Assembly (NCBI RefSeq): GCF_016808335.1
Contig: NC_053146.1
Location: 26,070,938-26,134,937 of the forward strand
DNA from: Panicum virgatum
Lineage: Eukaryota > Streptophyta > Magnoliopsida > Poales > Poaceae
Reading direction: 5' to 3'
Length of the DNA: 64,000 nt
In this document: positions 1-11,544 of the stretch, piece by piece
Layout of the letters: each line of letters begins with the position of its first letter
Numbering within the stretch: the stretch's first letter is position 1
Notes under the pieces: model-generated
The model's database searches: none
What the model was told of the DNA's origin: nothing
What the model saw: the letters and a program-made list of their open reading frames with translations, nothing else
Position numbers and translations under genes: made by a program

Positions 1-404
1 TCCATCGTCTTTGGGTATCCTTAATGTTCACACCCGACAGCAAGGAGAGAGAGGGAGGGAAATGACGCCGGAGAGGTAGAGCTCGGTCAATGTAGATGCT
101 ACTTTGGTTAGGGGTAGAGAGAGATTGGAGAGGGAGGGGGAGTGGCCGGCGGCGGAGGGACCTTAGATGCAGGGAGAGTGGAGCAAATTGGAGAAATGCA
201 GACAAAATAAATGCTTCTTTGCATATATTCGCCAACGAGACATCACATGTCATGCCAAGTCGGCGCTGAGAGCTTGTGTGGCGTGTTTAAGTCTTCGGAT
301 GAACCATTTAACATGATTCATGAATCCAATGGGAGGATTAGAGAATTTGAGGATGTGGATGAAACTACTGCATAAGTTTGAGGATCTGAGTGCAATTTAC
401 TCAA
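1..404. other. No gene recognised; purine-rich flank
   Basis: I see no supported gene here. Positions 40-200 are rich in GA and GAGA runs, which on the minus strand would look like the CT-rich leader of a divergent gene whose body would lie outside the window. That is only a possibility. The reading frame at 320-526 has no recognisable domain and is not called. Confidence 0.4.
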
Positions 405-3400
405 TCAGGTTGATTAAAACCTACTGCCCTTTGGGCTCCTCCCCGCGTTCGACGGTAAAAAAACGGACGCGTGTCGATCAGCGCTCGGTATGGCATTTTT
501 CCAAAAAGGCCCTTCCACTTTCTTAAAATCATCCAGCAGTCTAACTTATCAGATTGGAACAGTAAAAACTTTATATTTTTTGCGTTTAGATCCTTATTGT
601 AAATCTTATTTCAACATGAAGAAGAGAAAAATCGGAATTCTTGTCATTTTACAAAAAACCGCCCGCGTATCGTTTTTCGGAAAACCCCCTCCCCAATCCA
701 AACCCTCACCCACTTCCATCCCCCCCCCTCTCTCTCTCTTCTTCTTCCCTCTCCTCTCCCTGCCGCCGCCGCCGCCACTCTCCCTGCCCTCGTGCCTCTG
801 CCTCCCCTCGCTATCTAGCTCTCCGCCTGCCTACACCGCTGCCGCATCGTCTCCCACGCCGCCTCGCCCAGCTCAGCCCCCCAGCCTTCGCCTCCCCGGC
901 CCTCGCCTGCCCCTCCCACCCCGGCCCCTACCTCTGCCGGCACGCGGCTGTAGCCCGGCTGCAGGGCATCCCGCGCTAGATCTGGCGGGGGCGTGCTCGG
1001 CGCGGCGGCCGGCGACCCCCCGGTGCGGAGGCCCTGGTCGGCCTCGGGCACGGCACCAGAGGTCCCCGGAGCGGAGGCCCTAGCCGGGCTCGGGCACGGC
1101 ATCGGAGATCTCGCGCGGGCGGGGGCAGGAGCTGCGATGGCACGGCGACCGACTGCGGGAGTGGCGTGCGCCTGGAGGGAGCGGCGGCGGCTGGAGTCGC
1201 AGAGCTGCAGTCCCTCCCTTCGCTCTCAGATCCGGCGAGGTCATCCGCGTCTCCCGATCCCCCTCTGGCCCTCCCTCCTTTTCTCTTCCGTATCCGCATC
1301 TAAACCCGACGGCTGACCAGCTCCTCCTCCTCCGCTCCCGCCTCCGCGCGGAGTCAGGGATGGGATTCCTCTACATGAGCCGCGGCAAGGATTGGATACT
1401 GCTCGCATCTCACAAGTAAGGGTACGAACCCTAGCGCCGGTCCCGCCTCCTCATCCCCTCCGCTGACACGTCGGTGCTCCTACGTGCCTGCAGGCAACTC
1501 CAATCAGTAGCCATGCTTCGTGTCTCCTCTCTCTGAGCCAGCCATGATTGGTTGAGGAGGAGAAGGATGCGGGCTGCGCCCGATGCTTGTTGGACTCGAC
1601 GCAAGCGGCGGCGTGGCTCGCATGCCTGCATGGGCACATGGCGGCGTTCGTTTCTTACTGCTGCTTCGCGCGCGGAGAATCCAAGCACTGAAGGCAGAAG
1701 AATCCGCTGAACTGATCCACTGCAACGCCTGCTTCACCGATGCTTTCATGTCCTATTTGCTCACCTCCAATCTGATTCAAGTAATGAAACTAGACCCGCA
1801 CTCAGTAAGATTTTGACTATGCTGGTTTAATCAGATGGCCATTGATTCATGTGTTACTTCTACAGAACATAGTTTTTTTAGCAGTAGTGATTTTGTGAAG
1901 TCCTGCATTATGTGACATATATAGTTCAATGGGAATAACTTGGAAACCATTTTTTATGTAAACACATTTCTGATATTTTAACTTAACAGGTATATTGCAC
2001 TGACTGGCTTTTTTCATGCTCCATTTTGTTTGCATTTGCATCTGGTTAAATATAGTAATTCCATTTTGATTAAATCAAAATGAGTTGTGATGTCTTCTGT
2101 TCAAGTAAGTGTTCATAAATATGTTTGGTCTGACCACGGAGAACACAGAACAGAAGGCATACAATTAGGTAGCCATTGATTGTCCTAACCAGCATGCACG
2201 TGCATTATATCTTGCAAAATATATTTGAGATGCTTGCCTGACTTTTAGTTTGTTCATTGTGGCCTCATCTGTTCATGTGTTTTGGTATCTATTTTGTCAT
2301 GTAACCTAGGACAGCCTCCATTTGGAATATAAAACTTCATATTTTCCTTTTGTTGCATTTTTGTGTCTTTTAATTTATTGTGACTGCAATCTGTATTCAA
2401 TGCCATGTTGGGTTCCTACATTTGTATTCTTCCATTTGCTATCTCATGCCTTATTTAGGAGCTTCTCATGATTATGGATCTCTTTTATTTATGATAAATA
2501 ATGTGGATCATTCATAAGATTTCTGCCTCCATTGTTAGGTAGTTAGATTTTCATTCCACAATGGTTACATTGGACACCTCACTAGCTTCCTTTGAAAGAA
2601 GAAGAGAATTATATATAGCCTGTGACTTGGCTAATGTTTGTAAAATGAATAAATGACTACAATTAGCGAAGAAGGAAAACCAGTTGCTGTTTGATAGTAC
2701 GTCAGTAGCAAACATAAATATAAAATATCATCTATCTGTTGTAAAACTGTTATGCATAACTCTTGCCAGTGCATCAGTATGACTACCTCTCTTTTTTTGG
2801 CATTTGCATTAAAATCTTGGAAGTCTGGAAACGTGGTTCCGGCTGCAAATTAGTAATTTAGTAGCCTGGTTAACTAGGCTGCTGGGTTCCAGAAAATACT
2901 GCGTATTATCAAATCATGGTAGCCATAGTTTTCCTTTCTTTTCTTACATCTGAACTATTTCAAAAATGTCTCACCAAACAGAATATCCTTCAGCTACACA
3001 TGTGCTAATTCCTTCTTCCATCAGTAGGATAGCTATGGAAGCAATTGCACAGACACAAGAACGACAAGGTAATGTGTTCTAGCACTACTTGTTTTAGATC
3101 AACTGAACCTCTTGCATCCCTATGTCGAAAGTTGTCCTATGTGCAGAAGGATCCATTGGTAGGAGCAAAAAGAAAAGAGTAAACATCAGTATACACAACT
3201 AAACTGCTGCTTTGATGGCTCCACATTAACCTCTTGAACTCTTGGTAATAAAAAAAGCATCTGCATCATGCATGTTTCTATATCATTCATGGCCTGTCTT
3301 GGGCTCCCCTGCAGGGCTGCATCATGCTTGCTTGCTTGAAAAATGCTTTAAGTTACTCCATTTCTATTGTTTAACGGCATAAACCTGATGCTGTTGTTTT

Positions 3401-3779
3401 CCACTCACTGCCATTCATGTTGCTAACTACTGATTAGAGAATGTTTAATTTGGTGCAGCCCCACAGCTAGAATACCTGGTGGTCAGATACTCTGATGATC
3501 TCAAGTTAAAAGGCCCTGGGATTATATAAGAAGATAGTTATGTGAAGGTTTTTAAGGTGTCCTAAAAGCTTAATCAAGACTGCGGGGCATTGACTGTCTC
3601 TTACGGTTATACTACGAATATTACGCATTCATGTAGCACTTGCTTATTGTCACGATTGACCATTATATGCATTGTCAAGAAATTAATGTATTTTTATTGG
3701 CTTCTTTTTAACGTGACTGGGAGCATTGCTCTGAATGGGGTTATGTGGTAGGGCGCGCAAAGCGCGCCAAATGTTCTAG
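405..3779 (+). mobile_element. Non-autonomous Helitron (3' end clear, 5' end tentative)
   Basis: The 3' end is diagnostic: a short GC hairpin followed after seven bases by CTAG and then a host T, as Helitrons insert between A and T and end in CTRR. The 5' end should begin TC after an A. The best candidate is near 405, just before the block containing CTCCTCCCCGCG at about 440, which is my inference. No Rep/helicase coding sequence is visible, so the element would be non-autonomous. It holds a GC-rich leader-like block (715-1430) and about 2.3 kb of AT-rich sequence (1430-3720) in which I recognise nothing. The left boundary is the weak point. Confidence 0.6.
715..1430 (+). other. GC/CT-rich gene-leader-like block within the Helitron
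   Basis: Starting with a C run and CT repeats at about 720-750, then CCG repeats at about 763-776, this block has the base composition of a grass 5' leader and first exon. Several overlapping proline/alanine/arginine-rich frames are open in it on both strands (for example 490-1083, 993-1316, 976-1299 minus). None shows a domain, and open frames are expected in such GC-rich sequence. It could be a captured gene 5' end or the native 5' region of this Helitron family. I do not call a CDS. Confidence 0.4.
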
Positions 3780-3780
3780 T
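3752..3780 (+). other. Helitron 3' terminal hairpin and CTAG end
   Basis: GGCGCGC (3752-3758), loop AAA, GCGCGCC (3762-3768), then seven bases and CTAG at 3776-3779, followed by T at 3780. The 7-bp perfect hairpin close to a CTAG end and a following T match the Helitron 3' terminus, which acts as the replication or transposition terminator. Confidence 0.85.
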
Positions 3781-3820
3781 TCTTTTAAACTTCCGTTCCA
3801 ACACACAACTATGTACCTAA

Positions 3821-4168
3821 GGCCTTGTTTAGTTCCTCCGTAAATTTTTTTTGAAAGAGAATTCTACTATTTAGGAGTATTAAATAAAAATCTGATTATA
3901 AAACATTTTGCACGAATGAGTTGTAACTCGCGAGATGAATCTAATGAGACTAATTTATTCATGATTAGCTAATTTATTCATGAATAGCGGATGGTTACTG
4001 TAGCATCACTGTTGCAAATCATGAATTAAGCAGGTCTATTAGATTCATTTCGCGATTTACAATTCATCTGTGTAAAAAATTAAACAAATTTATTTAATAT
4101 TTCTAAAGGGTAAAATTCTCTTTGATGTGGTAGGAGTGTAAATTTTTTGACGGGATCTAAAAAAGGCC
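3821..4168. mobile_element. Tourist-like MITE (PIF/Harbinger type)
   Basis: The ends are inverted: GGCCTTGTTTAGTTCC at 3821 and the reverse complement of GGCCTTTTTTAGATCC ending at 4168. The element is flanked by TAA on both sides (3818-3820 and 4169-4171), the 3-bp target duplication typical of PIF/Harbinger MITEs. It is 348 bp, AT-rich and non-coding, with internal inverted segments around CGCGAGATGAATCTAATG and its partner near 4040. It lies 41 bp after the Helitron and 145 bp before the start codon of the next gene. Confidence 0.85.
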
Positions 4169-4171
4169 TAA

Positions 4172-4313
4172 ATTGGCAACAACCTCAGCATCCTTCGATC
4201 CCGATCCACAGCCCCCATCCCCATCCCGGATGGAACGTTCTGGACGGCGGCGCTCAACTTCTTTAGGGTTTGCTGCTAAGCCTCCAAACTTTCGCTCCTC
4301 CTGATCTATCCCC
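4172..4313 (+). promoter_or_regulatory. 5' leader/proximal promoter of the CLMP1-like gene
   Basis: This is the only non-transposon sequence between the MITE and the start codon. It contains a telo-box-like TTTAGGGTTT at 4262-4271, a motif common near the start of plant genes that serve translation and growth. I see no clear TATA box in it. The core promoter therefore either is TATA-less within these 142 bases or uses MITE or Helitron sequence. Confidence 0.5.
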
Positions 4314-6662
4314 ATGGGCAAGTCCGGCGCCAAAAAGAAGAAGCCGGCCGCCGCCGCGAAGCCGGCGCCCGCATTGGCCGAGCCAAAGGCGACGGCGCCT
4401 CCGACCACGCCCTCCGCGGTGAACGGCACGGGGCCACACCAGGTGGTGGACGCCGGCGTCCTCCTGCGGCGCGCGCACGAGCTCAAGGAGGAGGGCAACC
4501 GCCTGTTCCAGTCGCGCGAGTACGATGGGGCGCTGCGCCAGTACGAGCTCGCGCTCCGCATCGCCCCGCTTGGCCACCCCGACAGCGCCGTCTTCCATAG
4601 CAACCGCGCCGCCTGTCTCCTCCAGCTCCGCCCCGTCGACCACGAGGCCGTCGCCCAGGAGTGCTCCCTCGCGCTCCAGGCCGAGCCGCGCTTCCCGCGA
4701 GCGCTCCTCCGCCGCGCCCGCGCGCTCGAGGCGCTCGGCCGACACGAGCTCGCCCTCGCCGACGCGCTCGCGCTCCTCGCACTCGACCCCGACCACCGCG
4801 ACGCCATCGACCTCTCGCACCGACTCCGCTCCCGTGTCAACGCGTCGACAGCCGCCTCGGCTTCGCCTGCGCCCGAGCCTACCAGCCGCCCCTCCCCTGC
4901 TGCCCTTGGTGCCTCTGCTGTTGTCGCCGGACTTGGCCCTTCCCTCCCCGCCCGCCCATTCCCCAAGAAACAATCAGCCCTGGCCCCAGTCACTCCTTCG
5001 CATTCAAATCCTAATGTGATCTTGAAATCTAACCAAGCATCATCGCCTAAGCTGGTACCGTTCTCTAATTCTCCACCATCTTCAGCCAAGGCTTCAGCTG
5101 CTAATAGCTCCCAGAAGGCCACACTGACACCACCAGTGAACTCTTTGCCACTGGCAACAGCAGCACCCCTTATAGACAGAAAGGTTGTGACGAGATGGAG
5201 GCCTCTCAAGCTGGTGTATGACCATGACATTAGGCTTGGGCAGATCCCAGAGAAATGCAGCGCCGTGATGCTCCGGGAATTTGTGGCGAAGAGGTTCCCA
5301 TCATCTAAGGCAGTGTTGATTAAGTATAAGGATGCTGAAGGGGATCTAGTTACCATCACATCCACGGAAGAGCTCCGGTTAGCTGAATCGTTTGTTGATA
5401 AAGTTGGTCACTCGGTTATAGATAATGGGAAGGAGGAGGGGGACAATAAGCTCCCAATGTTGAGGCTGCACCTTGTTGAAGTGAGCCCAGACCAGGAGCC
5501 GGATTTGTCATCAGAAGAGAAGTTGGAGGAGGATGAGGAGCTGTTGATCAAGGGTGAAGATAGTCTCCTTCAGGAGACTTCACATACTCCTTCAGAGGTA
5601 GCCGACACTGAGGTCACAAAGCAAGACGTGGAGAACAGAGTTGCTGAACAGATGATGGAGACTGCAAAGGACTGTGGCCATGCTGAGTGCAAGGATGCTG
5701 AAATTGATGATTGGTTGCTTCAGTTTGTAGAGTTGTTCCGGAACCAGGTTGGGATTGATGCAGATGCACATCTAGACTTGCATGAGTTGGGAATGGAGCT
5801 GTGTTCAGAGGCTCTTGAGGAAATTGTGACAAGTGAGGAGGCTCAGGTCCTTTTTGAGATGGCTGCTTCTAAATTTCAGGAGGTTGCAGCCTTGGCCTTA
5901 TTCAATTGGGGAAACGTGCACATGTGTGCAGCAAGGAAGCGCATCCCTCTCGACGAATCTTCTCCAAAGGAAGTCATGGCTGCTCAGCTCCACACAGCTT
6001 ATGATTGGGTGAGAGAGAGGTATGCTCTTGCAGGGCACAAGTATGAGGAGGCCCTAAAAATCAAGCCAGACTTCTATGAAGGGCTTCTTGCTTTAGGCCA
6101 GCAACACTTTGAGACTGCAAAGCTTCATTGGTCATTTGCATTGACAGATAAGGTAGACCTATCTACCTGGGATTCTTCAGAGACATTCAAGCTTTTTGAC
6201 AGTGCTGAGCAGAATATGAGGGCTGCAACAGAGATGTGGGAAAAGGTGGAAGAACAGAGAATGACAGAGTTAAGAGAACCAGGTGCAGGTGAAAAGGATG
6301 AGGTACTGAGGAAAAAGAGGAAACAACACAGCACAGATGGTCAGCCGGAGTTGACATCAGAAGAGGCAGCTGAGCAAGCAGCAGTAATGAGGCAACAAAT
6401 TCACCTCTTCTGGGGTAATATGCTTTTTGAGCGCTCTCAAGTGGAGTTTAAGCTCAGTGTTGGTGATTGGAAGAAAAATCTTGATGCGTCTGTTGAAAGG
6501 TTTAAATTGGCTGGAGCTTCGAAATCAGATATTTCGACAGTGTTGAAGAATCACTTTTCTAATGCAGTCTCTGAGTGTGAAGAGAAGAAAGTCATGACTT
6601 CAGGCACAGAGATTTCCCAAACAAATGACAATATTGAGGATAAGTGTGTGGTTGAGAGTTGA
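4314..6662 (+). CDS. CLMP1: TPR and PB1 domain protein, CLMP1-like
   Basis: A single open frame of 782 codons. A lysine-rich N-terminus (MGKSGAKKKK) precedes three TPR-like helical repeats at residues about 51-175. A low-complexity Ser/Pro/Ala linker follows (176-285), then a PB1 domain at about 293-390 with its acidic OPCA segment near 338-356, and a helical C-terminal half with further TPR-like repeats and a KKRK-type basic patch. This order, the N-terminal MGKSG and the length match Arabidopsis CLMP1 and the Phox proteins (TPR plus PB1). CLMP1 is known to be needed for separation and positioning of chloroplasts at the cytoskeleton, and I infer the same role here. The start is the first ATG, in good context (CCCCATGGG). 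The gene is intronless as read. GC content falls steeply along the gene, as in many grass genes, which produces long false frames on the other strand. Confidence 0.9.
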   Translation: MGKSGAKKKKPAAAAKPAPALAEPKATAPPTTPSAVNGTGPHQVVDAGVLLRRAHELKEEGNRLFQSREYDGALRQYELALRIAPLGHPDSAVFHSNRAACLLQLRPVDHEAVAQECSLALQAEPRFPRALLRRARALEALGRHELALADALALLALDPDHRDAIDLSHRLRSRVNASTAASASPAPEPTSRPSPAALGASAVVAGLGPSLPARPFPKKQSALAPVTPSHSNPNVILKSNQASSPKLVPFSNSPPSSAKASAANSSQKATLTPPVNSLPLATAAPLIDRKVVTRWRPLKLVYDHDIRLGQIPEKCSAVMLREFVAKRFPSSKAVLIKYKDAEGDLVTITSTEELRLAESFVDKVGHSVIDNGKEEGDNKLPMLRLHLVEVSPDQEPDLSSEEKLEEDEELLIKGEDSLLQETSHTPSEVADTEVTKQDVENRVAEQMMETAKDCGHAECKDAEIDDWLLQFVELFRNQVGIDADAHLDLHELGMELCSEALEEIVTSEEAQVLFEMAASKFQEVAALALFNWGNVHMCAARKRIPLDESSPKEVMAAQLHTAYDWVRERYALAGHKYEEALKIKPDFYEGLLALGQQHFETAKLHWSFALTDKVDLSTWDSSETFKLFDSAEQNMRAATEMWEKVEEQRMTELREPGAGEKDEVLRKKRKQHSTDGQPELTSEEAAEQAAVMRQQIHLFWGNMLFERSQVEFKLSVGDWKKNLDASVERFKLAGASKSDISTVLKNHFSNAVSECEEKKVMTSGTEISQTNDNIEDKCVVES

Positions 6663-7267
6663 GAGCTAAGTGCTCATGGTTTGAAGCTGAATGGCATCAA
6701 TGTGTATCGTATTCAATTTCTTGATAGACTTCATTTGTTCTTGGTAATATGGTCATCTGTTAGTGACATCTTGGCAACTCGCAAGTAGTAGCAGTTACTC
6801 GTTTTCGTAGATATGCATCAATATCACCTTTTTATGCTAACTAGCAGGGTGTAGGTGTTTGTCGTTTTCATTGGTGGGTACTGAATCTTTGCTAATTTAG
6901 ACTGGTTTCAACAGATTCATGTTGTATGTGGGGTTCCTGCCAACCAGGTTGCACTATGTTTGAGTAGATTTCATATTTCATTGTAATAATGTGAGTAACC
7001 ATAAGGGTCCTGGCGTTTGTTGCTTCATTGGTAAGTTGCAAGGGCTTTGCTACTTTTAGAGTGGGTCCAACTTTGTCGGGTGCATTCATGTTAGATGTGG
7101 TTCTTGCTAACCAGGTTGTGCTATGTTTGAAGTGGGTTACATTATCAATGGTAATGCCAGTTTGTCGGTTGTCGCCTACCTGAACAGCTGAAAAACATTT
7201 TATGGAATGCATTTGAGGCAAGCACTGTTCTGAAAGGTGATAAACATCTTGAAAGATTGTGTTGTTC
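6663..7267 (+). other. 3' flank of CLMP1-like gene with diverged direct repeat
   Basis: No gene is visible. The sequence is probably 3' UTR and intergenic. Two segments about 169 bp apart (around 6915-6965 and 7084-7135) share TTCATGTT, GATGTGG or TATGTGG, CCAGGTTG and CTATGTTTGA in the same order, so an old tandem duplication of about 170 bp is likely. Confidence 0.5.
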
Positions 7268-7324
7268 CCATTATATCCTTCCTCTACAACAACAACAACA
7301 ACATAGCCATTATATCCTTCCTCT
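7268..7324 (-). mobile_element. Ultra-short LINE tail insertion with 18-bp target duplication
   Basis: CCATTATATCCTTCCTCT occurs exactly at 7268-7285 and again at 7307-7324. Between them are only 21 bases: five ACA/ACAAC-type units and ATAG. The reverse complement of the insert (CTATG followed by TTG repeats) equals the terminal bases of the LINE tail at about 12368-12388. This is a 5'-truncated insertion in minus orientation that kept only the tail. Confidence 0.85.
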
Positions 7325-8157
7325 GTTGCATTAAAATGTCAACATTATTTGGATTTGGTTTTGCTACATTACATCCCTGTATCTCCCTCTATGTAACCGA
7401 TGAGAGCATCTTAGTTTGTGGACTGAAGTTATAGTGTTTGTACCACTGTTGCATAGACTCACTCTTCCCCGCTTAAATCCTAAAAGCATTTTTCGTGTAC
7501 TAGTCATACTTTGCTTCAGTTTGATAAAAATGTGGAGAACTTTTTAGGTGGCTAGTCGTACGCACATGTTTGATGACCATGGGAATCCCAACAGAAATCA
7601 CCAAGCACACCATAAAAATGGGCCAAAGCGCTGTTTTCCTGCAGCTAATGGTGCACCATCCCAATGCCATATCACCAACATCCGGGGCAACCGATTTTTT
7701 ACCGTCCCTGTGCTTCCCAGTCCGATGATGCTACAAGAATATCCTTACCATCCATTTCCTGTTCCAGTCCTGAATCATGAGCGACATGTTGGAAAATCTG
7801 GATTTGTTCCAGTAGATCAAGTTTGTACCAATGAAGGTAACAGGACAATGCCTCATCCTAGGGGAGATCCTCATTCTTGGTGGCCTCTTGTTGGTACTTG
7901 TGGTGCTAGACCCCATCTTGGTCCTGAAGGTCATGGCCATTTTGGTCAGACTTGGCCAAACCCTCAGGCGTTTGGTACAAGAAGGAAACACAGGTTTGCC
8001 ACGAGGTGTTGGGCCGAGAGCTTTTGTCAGACCAATGGTGCCTCCTCTTGGATTCAATGGACCACCATATCCTGGTAATTCTCTACTCACTGGATACGAC
8101 ATGTTTGCTATTTTGGAGTTTTTTGGGCACTAACAATGATGAATTCTTTGACTTCAG

Positions 8158-9465
8158 GCCCTATGCATCCCATGTACTATTACATGCCTGCTGTACCTAT
8201 GGAGCCGATGAGAGGCCCACCATGCTACATCCAAAACGGCAAAACCAACCAGCGCCTAGCCCTGTTTTATCCCCTGAAGCTGCTGAGTTAAGATCTAATA
8301 ATATACTTACTCAGGTGGAGTACTATTTCAGGTAAATTTTATTATCTTCTGTTGAAGCTACATGAAAGTGTGATACCTATAAAATGGGCATGTGAGTTTG
8401 TACAATATGTTGGAAAATTTTCATTTAGTTTCAGTTGGTACTGGGCAATTTTATTTTCATTGGATATACACTGCTATTCAGAAACATGACCTGCATGAAA
8501 TCAGTTTAATATTGCTTCAACATGCATGCAAATACCAATGCAGCCTACAATTGAGAACTTTATATATTTTCATAACATTATGTGTGACAAAACATGCCTT
8601 GGCATGCGACCTTTGTTTACTTGTTAATTGTTATGATGTGTTTCAGTGATTCAAATCTGGATCGTGATGATTTCTTGAAATGTTTAATGGATGAGAGTGG
8701 CTGGGTTCCAGTTTCAAAAGTTGCAGACTTCAATAGAGTATGACTTCTTTGCAGATTTTTCAGAAATTGGATCTATATTATTTTGCCCTTGTGTTAGGAA
8801 ATAACATTTTGGTTTCTGGTTCATGCGCAGCTTAAGAAAATGACCACGGATATACAGTTGATTGTAGATGCATCGACAAACTCAAGTCTTCTAGAAGTCC
8901 AGGTTTCTCTGTTTATTTCAATTGTTATCGCACAATTTTCTTGTTTTGTCTAGGTGCTTGGTTTATCTTATCCTTTGCTTGTCTATTACCAGGATGATAA
9001 AATTAGAAGGCGTTCTGACTGGTCAAAGTGGTTCTCTTTTTCTGGAACAACATCTGTTGCAAGCCCATCATCTGCGAGTATGGATAGCAGCATGGGTGAG
9101 AGGAATATTGGTGGCTTTTCAAATAAGGATGTTGATTCTGAAGATCAAAATAAGCATGGTATGAAAGCAGAAGTTGCTGATGAACAAGTCCAGGACTCAC
9201 ATAGCTCTTCATTGAATAGGGACTTATCTGCCCTTAGTATTGATGAAAAGCCTAAGAGTCTTGCTCCACACCCTACAAAGTCAAGCAAACATTAACCTTC
9301 TTTTAGATATGGTGATTTCAAAGTTCAGAAAGTGAAGTCAAAGACACACATGCCTGATTCTCAAAACGACTTTTCTAGCTTTGGTGGTGACCAAAGCATT
9401 TTCATGCTTGATGAGTAATTGGAATTGGAACATGCGGACCATGCACGCGATGACCATAAAAGGTA
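8158..9465 (+). pseudogene. La-module exons of the LARP1 pseudogene
   Basis: Exons 8158-8331, 8647-8737, 8831-8902 and 8993 to about 9465 have AG acceptors and GT donors at each join. Together they read the La-type winged helix: ILTQVEYYF, then DSNLDRDDFLKCLMDESGW, VPVSKVADFNR, LKKMTTDIQLIVDA and DDKIRRRSDW. The hallmark helix, the GWVP turn and the terminal basic RRRSDW are all recognisable. A frameshift precedes the domain (about 8240), and stops at 9293 and 9416 follow it in the acidic linker. Confidence 0.85.
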
Positions 9466-10907
9466 AACTTTAGCTAGTATAAGTCTATGTTTCACACATT
9501 ACTTGTTCTTTTCTAAGTATGTATGCATGTGGTAGGATATATCTAGGAGATTCTTTGAGTTTGTGAAGACAACTGATATGTATCAGTGTATGTGATATTT
9601 CATCAATGAACAATAATGCTAAATCAATGTGATATTTCATCAATGGGCAAACTAGCTGTTGAAGTCATAACAGTGTGTTTATTTGTATTTCGCATATATG
9701 TCAAGATATGTAATGTAAGGATATATTTTAGGGCATACGCTATATTTAATGGCATTATTACACTACAATAGTGTGTTCAACTTGTGTTATGCATAACATA
9801 TTCTTCCACAAACTAATATTTTGTATCCATAGCAGAACAGTTCATTTCTACATCTTATAAAAGAATTTTAGTGCCCTAAATGGCATGCATTACCACAAAG
9901 ATCAAAAGTCAGGTTGATGATGTTTGTGTATACCTCAAAGTAGTGTTCCATTGCTCATATTATATGATTCGGGTACTACAAATATTTCTTTTTTGTAATA
10001 TGTTTGTTTTAAGCAGGGGTGATGAAGAGGATGAGGACTTTTTTTGTTGACGACCAAGATGTTAATAGGCTTATTAAGTTGTCACATGTGTTGGACTTTT
10101 TTTTGTTGTACTTCAATATGGTGCCTCTAATTTCCCTGCTTGCCGTCATAACTAATAATGCACTTGATTTAGCCTCCATTTTATTTTCTTAATATTTTAT
10201 GGACAATGGTTGAACAATTTTGGGCAATTACGCATCTTAAATATTTTTTCTGGGTAATTACGGTTAGAAGGTCGCCCTTTTCATATCTTATCTGACTTGT
10301 ACTTACAACGTTGAGTTTTTTTCAATTAGTATGTCATGTATCCCTGTACGCATTAATTTTCTTTTATGCTATAAAGAGACGGGGCATCACCCTTATGGTT
10401 TACCGGCCTAAATTACTGGTCTTAGCATTCGCATTGCAATTGATGCCCTTAAGGAGAGTAAATTCATTGTTGAGTAGAAAGTAGTTCTTCGATAAAATCT
10501 GTTCTGAAATCATGAAATACAATTGCTTGTTTTCTATATGTAATGCACTAACATGACACAGATTGGATAGTATTCTCCTAGTAGGCTAAAAGCTATGCAC
10601 CTACTTGGTGAATCTCTAGATTCTAAACTTCTAATTCTCTTAATTTCATTCATACATGTAAATTTTATTTATTTATTTTACTACTAACCATCAGGAGGTT
10701 ATATTGTCATTTTTGATAATGATGTGGTGAACTTGTGATCCATCGTAAAGCATTTGTATGATGACAATTTGACAGTTTAGCTTAATCAGTTATATGCAAT
10801 TGTATTTATGGGCTTCTGAAGGAACTTTATGCTTTTGAGGAACACAGCCTATTTCTAGTCTGCTTGCACTTATAAGATTTTTTTCACCAAAAAAAATCTT
10901 GGTGCCT

Positions 10908-10932
10908 GGGGGGGGGGGGGGGGGGGGGGGGG
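10908..10932 (+). repeat. G homopolymer of 25 bases
   Basis: An uninterrupted run of 25 G within an intron-equivalent part of the LARP1 pseudogene. It could form a G-quadruplex. Its exact length is unreliable in most sequencing data. Confidence 0.9.
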
Positions 10933-11544
10933 TTGGATAGGGGGTGAGCAGGCCCTTAATGGTTTAGCTCAGATATACATGATTGAGATAGACTTTGATG
11001 CCTTTCAGTATTTTTATGCCCAAAATCATGTTTATGGTACTACAATAATTTATCTGTTTTTTGGATAATCATTTATAATTTAGGAATAAATTGTTTGTTT
11101 CTTCTGTTTCTTTCAGATTGTGCACGATTGTTGTAGTAGAACACTTAGGACTGTTAAATAAGTGACAATTTGGATTAGGCATATGAAATGATATGGACTG
11201 AATTTTTTGAAAAGTATTTCCATACATTAGAATTCATTAGCTTTTCAGCAGATCAAAGTATTTTGCAGATCGAACAAATGTATGAAATGAAACTTATTGT
11301 TACCGCAGCTAGTATCATTTATTAACATTTTGAGTATGTTTAACTGAGATCTTGTTAAAATTGTACATCTCACAGGATCCTGGGTTAGCAAAGGATGACA
11401 AAAGCCGCACAAGCATACATCAGGCATTTTCAGCAGAGGAAGCATGAAGAATAAGCGATGCCTTATATCATTATAAGGTGACACATTACAGACTTACAGT
11501 TCATATGACACTGGCAAATGCCCAAAGGACATACCAGTGACCTT

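Noticed and set aside
490..1316. Overlapping proline/arginine-rich frames on both strands
   Set aside because: They lie in a CT- and GC-rich leader-like block where open frames are expected. There is no domain and no consistent start.
4157..5365. 402-codon minus-strand open frame over the CLMP1-like gene
   Set aside because: It mirrors the GC-rich 5' half of a clear coding gene, is low in complexity and has no domain. It is a shadow frame.
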